Below the pieces are notes generated by a model, which had not been told where the DNA came from, searched no databases, and saw only the letters and a program-made list of their open reading frames with translations. From Podospora bellae-mahoneyi (Eukaryota > Ascomycota > Sordariomycetes > Sordariales > Podosporaceae), in the NCBI RefSeq assembly GCF_035222275.1, contig NC_085883.1:2914001-2978000 (forward strand): DNA of 64,000 nt, read 5' to 3'. Position 1 is the first letter of the stretch, and each line of letters begins with the position of its first letter. Position numbers and translations under genes: made by a program. Below are positions 10,737-22,136 of this stretch, in pieces.

Positions 10737-12587
10737 CGAGAGATCAAGTAAAATAAAAATAAAAAGGAAGCGGTGCTGGGGTGGGTAGGTTGTTGGGCCT
10801 GGAGCCGGGGGGACGGGAGGAGGAGGGATCGAGTTAACAAGTGTGGAGTAACACAAGATTGGATGGTTGGCTGTTGGTGGTAAGGGTCCCTTTCCTTTTT
10901 CCTAGAATCCTAAAATGAAAAAAAAAACAAAAACGAGAAGAGGTTCGTCCCCACCTACAAGCCCGTGCAGCAGCAGCTAGAAGTAAAGATATAGAAGCTT
11001 TTACACTAACCAAAAAAGTATGAGGTCATTGAAACCAAACCGCAGGTCATAAGATCAACACCACCTACCGCGCCAGCCAGCAGCAGTAGGTATTTGTATC
11101 ATTATTCCCTTCACCCAATCCACAACAACCAACACACCAGCGCCTCTTGCGTAGCAGTAGCAGCAGCAAACAACCCCTCCTCTCCTCTCCTCCCTGCCAA
11201 GAGATCGAGCAAAAGTGGATCTTGTCTATCGACCAACGCCGATCTCAATTGGTCCCGCCAAGACGCAACCATCAAATCCCATCATGCCATGACGTAACTC
11301 CACTTTCCAGCCAAAAAGCTGCCCCACATCAACAGCAAAACCCTTGTCCAGCTGGCAGATGCGTGAAGGCATCGTGGACCATGTCTCGTTTAAACAAAAA
11401 AATCAGCTCGCCATGGGAGACAATATCATGCACACGGTTTGGTTTTTTTCCTTCTCTTTGGTCACCGTTGAATAGCTCGGCCGACCGTTGCAGATGGAAG
11501 TTATAGCTCAGCTGTGGTTTTTTTTTTTTCAATCTTCTTTTAATAAAAAAAGGGTCCAATTGCATGACGTAGTCTCATCAGTGAACAAACAATGGGGCCT
11601 CCATGCTACTGCAAAGCAAACCACCACCATCACCCAAAGTGGGAATAGCTCTCTTTGTTCTCAAGAGTGGTAGATCGATCGCCAATGCTCTCATCTTGAA
11701 AACGTCCGCAGCTGAGCTGAGCTTATGAAATGCCAATCTGCACCGGCTTTCGGCTTATCCGACTCCATTGCATATCTTCTTGTGTGAGGCCTCTTTTAGT
11801 CAACTTCCCCCATGTTTCAAGCCCACAACACATTTCTTGTCTCCCAATACACCACACATCTGTGTTCCAGATGCTATCCCAAATGTCTAGAACCCAGTCG
11901 ATCTTTTCTTCCCTAGACATGTACTGTCCTACGCGACATCTCACTACGTACAAACCGCCAGATACTCCTCACATCTCATCTCTTCGGCCTCAATCTCACA
12001 ACCAGCACCAGTCACAAGCAAATAATCCATTTACTGGCTATTCTTTGGTTCTAGATTCATCTGCTGACTTTTGACTATAGGGGGTATCGAAGGTATAAAG
12101 TAGCAACTGGTTCAGATAATATCCTCTTCATCAATCCCCAAACCGAAAACACAGAGCGCCTCAAATAATCCATCCCTGCCCGATCCTCAATCTCTTTGAT
12201 CGAGCCCTCGAACCCCGCCCACCACCAAAAAGAAAAAAGAGAAGAGAATGACCGTCAACTCCAAAACAAACATGAGACCTCCTCTTGGTGTCAGTTCCCA
12301 TCGCAAATGTGCCGCCTTTGGCAATCCCAAACGCCAACGACAGGTTGCCTCCATTACCCCCCTCCATGTGTGTCAATATCCCCCCATGCATTGGTCATTA
12401 AAACGCCTATTAAAAAAAAAGCTGCTCTTTGCAGCTGCCGAATGCCCTTTGCTGTCCACCAGCCCTGAACCCAGGCAAAAGCAACAGAACAGACATTTAT
12501 AATACAAAGCAAACCTCAATTTCCATCTCCATTCAGAACGCCCCTTATGCTTCATCAGGGTGTGCGTGCCGACGAGCTATTGGACCT
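10737..12587. other. Intergenic: slm1 5' region and creD 3' flank
   Basis: No supported gene in 1.85 kb. It has A-rich tracts (10915-10930, 12410-12420), a T-rich run at 11519-11530 and pyrimidine-rich patches near 11170-11200 that could belong to the slm1 promoter or 5' leader. Short open frames on both strands show no domain and no splice continuity. Confidence 0.55.
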
Positions 12588-14666
12588 CTAGGCCAAGCCG
12601 CGTTGGGCACGGAGAAGGTGAAGCCGTCGGTGCTCATCACCCTCCCCGTGCAGCGAGTGGTGTGGGTACAATCCCACCGACAATTGCCGCCAGCGGATGG
12701 GTGATGTTCTGCGTGTCCCAGGCCGACTCTGCGGGTTCATGTCCTCATCCTGAGTCGACGACTCTTGAGGGACCTCGGCGATGCTTCCCAGGAATGAGTT
12801 GTCGGACCGGGTGAGTTCGGTAGCTCTCAACGGCGGCGATCGTTCCGGCGAACCTGGTTGAGGTGTGCTCGGTACGCTCGTCGCCGTTTCGTAGTCTGGG
12901 AGAACATTGTACGCCAGCGGCCGGACTGGTGTCTTGACGGCTGTCTGGTAACTAGGAACCTTGCTCAGCTCCTCAAGCTCTGCATAGTCGAGGTGCTGCA
13001 ATGCAGATTCGTCGTCGTCACTGTTGTGCCGAGTAAGCGGTAATGACGGCGGCGCCGACTGCTCATCGGTACGGGGATCCTCGGTATCAATTTCTGATGC
13101 GTAGCTGGGCATGTGGCGTGCCGATTCCGCAGCCCGCATCGTGGGCCATGACTGATTACGATTGTGCTGATTAAGCTGAGTCTGCAACCTAGCAGTGAGC
13201 TGGTTGGCACTGAATGGCACACCATTAACGGGACTGCTGGCACCATGATAGAGTGCATTCAGATTCTCCACGGAGCTGGCGCGCGACCTTCCATAGATTG
13301 GGCTATTAACAGCCGACAGGCCACCAGCTGGTGTTTGTAGCCCGGTTGGATCCATATCCTCGTACAGCTGATCAAGAACATGCTCGCCGTAGCCTGGTGG
13401 TGCTATCGCGGCTACTTGCAGGGACGGTGTTCCGACCGGTACTTGTCGCACCAGATTCCCGTCCTCGTCCAGTGGCATATTTGGCGATATGAAAATGGTT
13501 ACCGGCAGCGTCGCCCTAAGCTCCGAAATGTGACCGTCGGGATTCTTCAAAGCCACAACCAACTTCAGCTTGTGTCGAACTTTGATGCCCTTGGTGTTGA
13601 CATCCTGCAAGCATTTCGAAAGTTTCTTCGGCAGGTTAAGCGAAGTGTTGAGAACCCAGCCTTCCTGCCCGCTATCGTTGATCATGTCCTGCCAATGCTC
13701 CTCGCGCGTGATGGGAAGTCGCCATGTCTCGATTTCTCTTTCTTTCCGGTATTCCTTAACCGAAGAGGCACCCGACGACCTAGTCGAGTGAAGCACAATG
13801 TCATGGACCTCGACCAGCTTCACGGTCATGTCGCCTAACTCCAGTCCCTTCAGTAATGGGGTAAATCTCGTCTCTAGAGGGATGCATGTGCCGAAGACCA
13901 CCGCCTTCTGAGGGATCAGAATCGAGTAATCTATCTTGTTGGGCCAGATATTTTCCACACTCATCGCATGTAGAAACTCGAGGGCGGAGGATTCGAGGGT
14001 TCGGATGATACGTAGCCGTTTGTAAGCGCTCAAATCGGATGCAAACTTGCCCCGCACTACTGATGCCTTCAGTCTGTAAGTGATGCTGGCCTCACGCAAG
14101 CCCTCCACACTCTCCGTGGTATTACCAGGGAGCATAACTTGAAAGGGCCATTCGTAATTGCCAGGGCCTAGCGTGGTGCCCCTCGAATGATGTGTGTCGC
14201 CAGTCGGAATATGGTTGGAAGCGCCGACTCCAGCAAATGGTCGCCATCGGTGCTCGTAGAAGTTCACAGTCTTATCGATTCTGTGATGGTTAATTCCTGT
14301 CGCGGTTACTCTGGGATCGGTCCAACTACTCAACAGCGTCAGTGACTTGTACTTTGGTGCTTTCTCTGGCCGAATCCCATACCCATAGTGAATTGTGCCG
14401 GTCAATTTCAAGTTGATCGTCTCGACCTTTAATGGCGCAGACAAGCAAAGCACGACTGTTCCTTTGAGCAGTTGGCCAGAGGCCTCATGATCGTTACCGC
14501 GAAAGACAATAAAGTCGTTCTCGAGCCTGTGTTCCAGATTACCCGGTCAGTGGTTGTCATGCAAATAACCGAGGGTGTTCCAAAAATAAAATAAAAAAAT
14601 AGCTTACCTGATGTCGAACAGCGTACAGGCATTCTTCTTGGATGTGGAAAGGGTGAATAGAGGCAT
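12588..14666 (-). CDS. creD: Arrestin-related trafficking adaptor CreD
   Basis: CreD and its paralogue ApyA recruit the HECT ubiquitin ligase HulA (Rsp5 type) and oppose CreB/CreC in carbon catabolite repression in Aspergillus nidulans. Exons 14666..14608 and 14526..12588 give 665 residues. The start is ATG 14666 (MPLFTLSTSKK). The N-terminal half is an arrestin fold: RLENDFIVFRG, LKLTGTIHYG, and LGPGNYEWPFQVMLPG at about 139-154, then the arrestin C-like domain with NIWPNKIDYSILIP. The C-terminal half is disordered and carries three PY-type motifs for WW domains: PPGY (396-399), VPSY (about 543-546) and LPDY (about 562-565). The tail ends EHRRLHLLRAQRG. The intron is 81 nt with a GTAAGC donor. 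The same-strand neighbour beyond a 4 kb gap is creC. Confidence 0.9.
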
Positions 14667-17548
14667 CTCTCAGATATGTACCCAAACTGTCGAGGAGAGG
14701 GAGAGTAGTAGAAAATTAAGTGGAGGAGAGGCCCGGTCGGGTAGAGATATGGTCTAGAGCAGTCATCTACCCCGACTGCTTCTGGCGTGTCGTATGTAGG
14801 GGAGTGGTGTTCGGGGGCGGTGTTACGGCACGATGCGGCGAAGGCTCGCTTCGAAGTTGGTAAGATTTGGAAAGGTGCCTGCTAAGTCTAGGTACTAGAT
14901 AGGCGAACGGTGAATGGCAGCGAATGGCGTGACTACGGGTCGTGTTTGTAGGTACGAGGTAGGAGGGACGGAGTGAAATTGAGAAGAAAAGCAACCAGGA
15001 AGAATACAGAGGCGTATTATTTTCGCAATTGTTCAAGAGTATGAGCTGGAAAGCATCGGGCCACTGGGACGGGATTGGAGAGCACCGTGGCCGGGCGCCG
15101 GCGATCAGGGAGTCAGGTACAAGCTTGCATGTCCCACAACAAAGAGACACTTCGCGAGGTACTTGGAGGTACCTGAATAGTGCTGAGCCACAAAAAGGGT
15201 GCGCACCCACCAACCACCACCGCAACCATCCCACACAGACAACAGCAAGCGAGACCCGGCTCATGCACGCTCCGTTGATCCAGACAAATCACGATAGGGA
15301 ACCGCCGAAGCAGAATCCCAATAATAGGTAAGCCCCAAGAAATGTAGTGTCCGTCTCCGTAGGTATGCATTATGCCAGCACTTCACTTCCATCTCGCGGT
15401 ACCTACTGCTGTTTGCAGCATGGAATGGGCAAGCTGACGAGGACGTTTATGACACCGCCTCATGGCATTGGATTCAGAACGAAGCCGGAGCTACCGGCAG
15501 CCCGGGGCAGGCAATCACCTCAACGGCCTGCCATCCCACTGATAAAAAAATAAAACTTACTCCTCATCCACGTTTTCCAGTGGGGGCCTGTGAGTCGTGC
15601 GATAGCGGATCACGAAAGGCCGCATTGTTCAACATGGCACGTCAGAGGGTGAGGTTTGTAAAGTGGTGGGGTCTAGCGTGGGGTGTGCCAAGTGGCCTGC
15701 CAAAACGCCATCTCAAGCTTGACCGCTCTCAAAGTTACAAGTACGTAAAGTTGCCATTTCCAAAACGCTCTCTGCTTTCATCTCTCTTTGTCCACGCTGT
15801 CGCAATGTGACACCAATTGCTCAGCTGGCTTTGTGCCGTCAACGCTGCCAATGTTTCATTGACCAAAAATGGATGGTCGTAGAGAAACAAAATCCCTGCG
15901 TGAATCAAGCCACAGTGAGATTCGACAAGGTTGATTGGCCCCCACCAAAATGCGTCTAGAAAACTGCCTAACTGGGCAGGATCACATCTTCAACTTTCAC
16001 TTTGACGTGGACAAACCTGGCCGCCTTGGGCAGGCGCTATCCCAGACATTGGCAGGTCATTCGCCGAGGTGACTTCCTGACAGCCTTGTGAATATGGAAT
16101 TTGGGGCTGGCGGCCACGATGATACCTCTTGCCTGCTCGACCGGGCGTGGAGTACTGTGATTGAGCCTCGAGACGGCATCGGCTGGGTTCCCTTCTCAAT
16201 GCAGGAGGTCGGCACCCGAAGGACCCCAGCGCGAAGGGCCACGGATGAACCTGCTGACTGGCTGCTCTGCAGGATGTCAAATGTGACACCTCTGTGATTT
16301 GCTTGGCCGTGAAGGGACAAGCTCATGATGAGGCCACACAGATGCAGGGATAGCGTGGACTCTTCCGTTCGGATGCCGGGAATCAAGAACGCCAAGCGTC
16401 CAGACTCCCGAATCCGGTCCCCACCGATAACGGCGATAAGAACAACAGAGGCTTCGGAGCTTGAGGCGTTGAGTCAATCTGATTGGTTGGTAAAATCCGG
16501 TTTTCCCCAAACCTCAGTCGAGTCATCATCACTGATAACGACATTTTGCCCACCATGTTTGCGCTCTGACGACGTAGTGTAGTTATGAAGTCACAGATTT
16601 CCATGTTTGCCGCCAGATCCCACCCTACACTGTCAATACGAAGGATGGTTCATAGACTTCGAGAACACCATTGGGCCCTCACCTTCGGATAAAGAATTTC
16701 ACCATCAAAGAATGGCCGAGGAAATCTGCAAAATTACTCAACTTGTTACGTCCGCCTGCTGCCTCGGCCCGCAAACCTGAACCCTCACCGCAAGTCCTAC
16801 CATGGGTTGTCGCCCAATTTCTTGTTGATATCAAAATCCCTAGGGCCAAAAGTGGGTTTCCGCCAACGATGAAGCTATCGCGCCACGATCGATTGGGCCC
16901 AAGGGTATCCCAGACTGAGGCTTTTCTCGGCGCTCCCGCCATCAGCCTTATCGCGAACACACAGCCCATCCGTCTGCTTGGTGTCTGTCTAGTAGCATAG
17001 TGCGCGTCCTAATGCGAGTGTGGTTTGGACCTGTCAATAATGCCATCAGAAGAAGCTCCCCGAAGCCCCCCAGGCTCTGTCCACCATCAACAAAATCAAC
17101 CAGGCAAGGCGAAACGGTCGGACTTTAGATATCGACATCAACCCACAAACCCCAACGGTGAGCAGAGGCCGCGGACGTCTTGCGGAAAGAACCGGTTGCT
17201 GCGTATCAAGGTTTGAGCGACCGTTTATTTTATTTTTCTCATGTGTTTCTTCTTCTAGAAGCTTGTCTCCATAAAGGGAAAACATCAGACGATACCCCTC
17301 ACCAAAGTCCATGTCGTGGCTCTGTACAGAACGATACATCGACTGATCCTTGCGTCGATCTCGATGACACACGTTCAAGCCACACCCTCCAACTCACTGA
17401 ACCTTTTCTGGAGGCAAGCCGGGCATGGGCATGTAACTGGGGTCATACCGACAATGCCAACCTCATCCCGTGTCAGTCCCGCACGGCGAAGGTGCATTTT
17501 TCACATGCTTCGTCAACCACATGCATGAAAGATCCGTTTCTACTGGCT

Positions 17549-17580
17549 TGAAAATTCCCTGGCATGAAAATTCCCTGGCA
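17549..17580. repeat. 16-bp perfect tandem repeat, two copies
   Basis: TGAAAATTCCCTGGCA occurs at 17549-17564 and again at 17565-17580. It lies in the gene-free stretch, and the second copy is followed by AAGGG. Confidence 0.85.
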
Positions 17581-18336
17581 AAGGGAAAAATTAGACGGAT
17601 GGATACCACTCAACAAGCATTGCAAGAACTCCACAAACGGCTGAGGGAATAACTCTTGTCCCCCGGCAACGGGATTTGCACCCACTCTTCATTTTTGTCA
17701 TGAAAACTTTTCGCCACATCACGGCACTCGATGATACTCTTGTGCATATTGCATGCAGACGAGCCGCGCCTTCGCAGTAGTTATAGCAGACTCACAAGCT
17801 TCAACAGGAATAACTTACAGGAAAAGTATACCCCCCTTCCTCGGCCACTCGGGTTCCACTTGAAAACGCGAGGTTCTCTCGTAGTTATCGTATTCGATAT
17901 TATTCGGTCTCTTGCCGAATCTTGCATCCATCAAGCTGCAGGAACGCGATCCACACACAAAAGATAGTGTCGGGAGTGAGCCCGATAGGGCAGAGCCAAT
18001 GTGTGTCAAGGCTTGGAAACGGCCGAGATCATATATGTATAATTTATGCTCGTCCCCCACCCTCAACTTCATACCTTCCGAGACTGTGATACTGTTTGAT
18101 GTCATAAACCAATCCGACTGTAAACCACTATAGTTGAGCCATCACATGACGTGGGTGATATGTATAATCACCAATTAATCACATACACAGCACTTAATAA
18201 GTTCACCATATCCATGGCTCCATGACTGTCTCTTGGCTTGATTGGTGGTTTACATGCAGACCCACACAGTCCATAGTCGTCCTCCTGGGTGCCATCGTGT
18301 TACCACATCGTGTGTCAATAAACCACCCTAGAACCA

Positions 18337-18545
18337 TCATATTCATAATATGACAACCGACCATCAAGAATACGATAGCTCACGAACCTCACATTCTGAC
18401 TCACTTCCAAACGATATCATGGTCCAATTTCCATGATCATATTGATAACATGACAACCAAACACAACCACATTACACAACCACACACAAAAATACGAAAG
18501 CCTAATGGCCTTCAAATTGTGACTCACTCTCAAACAAGTCTATCG
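18337..18545. repeat. Imperfect direct duplication downstream of creC
   Basis: ATCATATTCATAATATGACA at 18337 recurs 100 bp later at 18437 with two mismatches, as ATCATATTGATAACATGACA. The shared order then continues with AATACGA, a central CC-rich spacer and TGACTCACT (18398 and 18521) before CAAAC and TATC. The copies differ by small indels. This region lies just past the creC stop codon, in the likely 3' UTR or flank. Confidence 0.6.
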
Positions 18546-18676
18546 TAAAAGATATACAAGCTCTCACAAAACGCTAAAAAGAAAAAGAAAAAAAACCATA
18601 ACTGTCACCTGCACGTAAACGATACTCGTCACCTCTTATCCCACAGTCTCAAATGCACACTCACCCAACCACACGC

Positions 18677-20815
18677 TCACTCAACCTTGTTCTCCTGCTC
18701 CCCCAAAGGCGTCAACTCGGCCGGCCTACTCCAGGTCCTGATGTGCCCGGACTTGCAGCTGGTGATAATCGCATCTCTCGTAAACTCCAACCAGCAAAGC
18801 GGATCGTCATCAATAATTTTGCTCTGTCCCACACAGTCAGTTAATCTTCACACCCCTGTGAAATCTCACCCCTTCTCCCACAGCAAACTCACCAAAACAG
18901 GCGGCAAAACCGCCGTACCAGCCCTCGGCTCAACCGCCCTAGGCCTCACCTCCCCCTTCCTCAACCCCCCGCCCTTCCCCCTATCCCCCTCCCCATCCCC
19001 ATTCACCCCCCCCTCCCTAACGGTGTCCCCCCCCGACAACCCCGAATTGCTCCTCCCCCTACTACTACCTTCCCCCAGCGGCCTCCCCCCAACAACCCCA
19101 TGCGTCGTGCTCCCCACCCTAGGCCGAATCAACATCCCCAAGCTAAAATCCCACAAGCAAACCCTCCCATCCTCCCCCACACTCCCAAACCTGTAATTCC
19201 TCCCCGCCCCCGTCGTCGTCTCGTCAAGATCGCACCTCCACAAATCAAACTTCACCCCTGTCACCCAGCTGTGATGCCCCTGACACCTTGCCACCAAATG
19301 CCCTTGCGTCGTCCCGTCCACACCAGGAGACCAGATGCTCACCAAATCGTCCTGCCCCCCCGTGAGCACATACCTCCCGTCCGGGCTCCACGTCACACAT
19401 GTCAGACCACCATAGTACGAGTAAAACAGGTCCAGCAGTGTTTCGGACAGATAATCAATTATCCGGAGGGAGCCATCTTCTGATACTACCGCCAGGTGGC
19501 GGTTGTCTGGACTGAAGGCAAAGGCGTTGATGCGCTGGTTGGAAAGTTTCCAGACGCTCACCGGGTTCACTTTTTGGTTTCTGGAATGCACAGACTTTTG
19601 GATGTGGATTTTGTGAATAGCGCTGCTGGTGGTGGTCTTGTTGTTTGATGACGAGGTTGAGGAGGTGGGCCGGGGCAAGGGAGGAGCATCGCTGCTTGAT
19701 CGGACGGCCGTTGAAGGTGAGGAGAGAGGGGTGCCCTCATCTTCGGGGGAGAAGATGGCGTCTTCTTTTTCCTTGTCGTAAACGATGAGGGTGCCGTCCA
19801 TGTGAGCTGCCAGAAACAAGTTCTCCGAATTGGGAATCCATGCTATGCAGGAGACGGGGGTCGAGTTGATTATCCCCTATCACAGCAACATATCAGTACA
19901 AGGGGACAGGAAAAAAGGGGGAGTAAGTACGTTTTTGTTCAACCTCGTATACCGCTGAGAGATGGGCTCCCACCAAATAATCTCCCCCGTCGAAAATCCC
20001 ATCACCACATCAACATGCGCGGCGCTCTTGGTCACTCTGTTCACATCATGAGACAAGCAATGCGCCTTTGTAAACAAAATCTTGGTCAGATACTCCGTCT
20101 TGGTCGGGGACGACAAGTCCAGCCACTGAAAAGCCCTATTCACATTGGCAAAGGCAAACATCCCGTCCCTGGCTCTCTCCTGGAGCTTCTTGCTCAGGGT
20201 CTCGTGGTTGATCACCCTCGAGATGAACGACGAGTTGCTTTTCGTCATGTTGTTCTTTGGTTTCCTGCGCTTGTTGGAGTCTTTGGTTGGGGTAGGGGTG
20301 AGGAGGGTGTTGCCCTCGCCAAAGGCGGGAGCGTGGGAGCAAAAGTGACCGCCTCCGCCATCGCTAGAGTTGAGACGGCCTCCGTCGCTGGTGCTCTCGC
20401 GGACTTCGGTGGAGGACTGGCTTCGCTCGTCGGGGTGCTCTTGGATGCTGCCTGAGATGCCGTCGGAGCGGGAGTTGGACCGGTAAAAGGAAGGCGGTAG
20501 CGGGCCGACGTCGATGTTGATGAGGGAGAGCTGGGTCCCGGCTGTGGCAGGCTGAGGTGCCGTTGAGAGGGGATTCGGGTTCTGAATGGGAGCCTCGGAT
20601 GGATGCGGTGGCGGTGTCGCGAGATGCAGGTCCTCTTTCAAGACGTAGAGACCCTCGCCGACGAGAAACTGATATTCGGGCCCCGTCGGGGTGGTGAGAA
20701 TATTGTTCGTCTCAATCATTGGTAAGACGCCGCCAGTTGCCGAGATGCCGTTGTATCCCCCTCCTGGCTGAGAGGGATATCTTGGTGGGGGCGGGAGGAC
20801 ACTGAGGGAAAACAT
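18677..20815 (-). CDS. creC: WD40 protein CreC, partner of the deubiquitinase CreB
   Basis: CreC stabilises and activates the ubiquitin protease CreB in carbon catabolite repression; human WDR48/WDR20-type proteins are analogous. Exons 20815..19931, 19876..18893 and 18823..18677 give 671 residues. The start is ATG 20815 ([14 protein letters not shown]). Residues 1-230 are mostly disordered, with an ordered block [22 protein letters not shown]. The WD40 region begins near [20 protein letters not shown] and crosses both introns. The joins [20 protein letters not shown] and [18 protein letters not shown] are both phase 0 and give typical CreC blades ([48 protein letters not shown]). A low-complexity Gly/Arg/Glu insertion of about 60 residues lies before the last blade. 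Without the third exon the propeller would not close. Confidence 0.9.
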
Positions 20816-22136
20816 CAGCCATTGTGCAGCTACGACGGCTGGGCAGGGCAAGTGATAAGAACGACGTGATTCGTGACGCTGGCCTGTGGTGCTTGCCAAT
20901 TGCCATGAACCGCGATGTCTTCGTTATTGGCTCTCTCTCCGAGCTCTTGCTTATCTTACAACATGGCGGGCTAGTTTCCCGTTTTAGTGGTGACGCGCTT
21001 AACAATGCGGGGGAGCTTCTTGCCAAGGTCGCTAGGACACAAACGTGCTTCGGGGGGACTGTGGGGGCTGCCTGCTTGTACCAAGGAATTGTGTTGGGAG
21101 GCTGGTATGTAGAGACAAGTCCAAAGTGAAGCTGTCGACAAGTTGCTGTTCTATGTGAACTTCACCGTCTTAAGAGGTTTGAACCGCACGGCGTCGGCTT
21201 CCCGGGACGAGGCATGAGAGGCTCCCAGTTAGCCTACTTAGCTCGCTGCACTGTAACTCTTACTAACAAGCAGGGTCTGTGTTAACGACCCGCAAACAGG
21301 CACAAGTGTCATCCACCAGGATGTTCGGGACGGGAGCGAAGCTGCTGTGGGGAACTGGAGGGCCGTCCCGATCATCCGGGTGGTGGACATCAGCGAGTTT
21401 CTGCGATTCCACGATGTCAGAGAAGCAGACTGGAGGTGCTGCATCTCTTGGAATCGGATACAATGCTCCCTTACTTCAGCTTGGCAGACATGGAGCTGAG
21501 AGCAGACGAATACAGGTAGCAATTAGTGAAGAAGGGGTTGCCTAAATTACAACAGCATGACCGGCTGGGATATATATCTCAATAGTTGAAAGGTGACTAG
21601 AGCCCTGTGACATGTATGGAATAACAACCAGTCTACTCATCCACAAAGAGTCCTCTTGAATACCTCCTCAACTGTCCAAGCTGTTCAAAGAGATCCGGTG
21701 GAAGCTTAAGTGAGAACTTGGAAAGACTTCACCAATTCGATCTAAGGTGGGGCAGCCGCTCAGGAATGTAACCCTGCTAACTTTTTAGCCAATTGGTTGG
21801 CTGGGTCTTGTCAGCGGACGTCAATGGCGGGGCTCGTGGGAAGCTAGCGCAACTGACCGCCGGGAAGGGGGAGGGAGCCTTGTGGCAGCTCGACTTTAAA
21901 GCCACCAGACGTCAATGGTCCAATATCATGCATGGCCTGACACTTTTACCACTACAGTTGCTTCCCGGTAGCTTTATTATCTGCCATCTGATCTTTTACT
22001 GAGAATCCTCATCTCTCTGGCTCTAGATCATGGCCCTTCGCTAGACGAGCTACATCAAAGCTTCAGTAACAGCCTTAAACATGGCGACCGGTACCGCACC
22101 TTTCCCGGACATGCAATTTTCCACGAAGCTGACCAT
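20816..22136. other. Divergent intergenic region between creC and gem1
   Basis: No supported gene in 1.3 kb. Both flanking genes start outward from here. Just before gem1 an ATG at 22081 opens a 96-codon out-of-frame upstream ORF that overlaps the gem1 start. Confidence 0.55.

Larger units (their letters stand above)
14667..18676. other. 4-kb gene-free stretch between creD and creC
   Basis: I see no supportable coding gene. Open frames of 60-165 codons occur on both strands, but none has a recognisable domain, a hydrophobic pattern or consistent splice partners. The first 700 bp upstream of creD are rich in GGTAC/TAGGTA words (14890-15410). A 16-bp tandem repeat lies at 17549-17580 and an imperfect duplication lies at 18337-18545. 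I saw no tRNA B box and no transposase-like frame. Confidence 0.55.

Noticed and set aside
16671-17000. 109-codon open frame in the creD-creC interval
   Set aside because: No hydrophobic or domain pattern, and a similar-length ORF exists antisense. Typical of chance ORFs in about 50% GC DNA.
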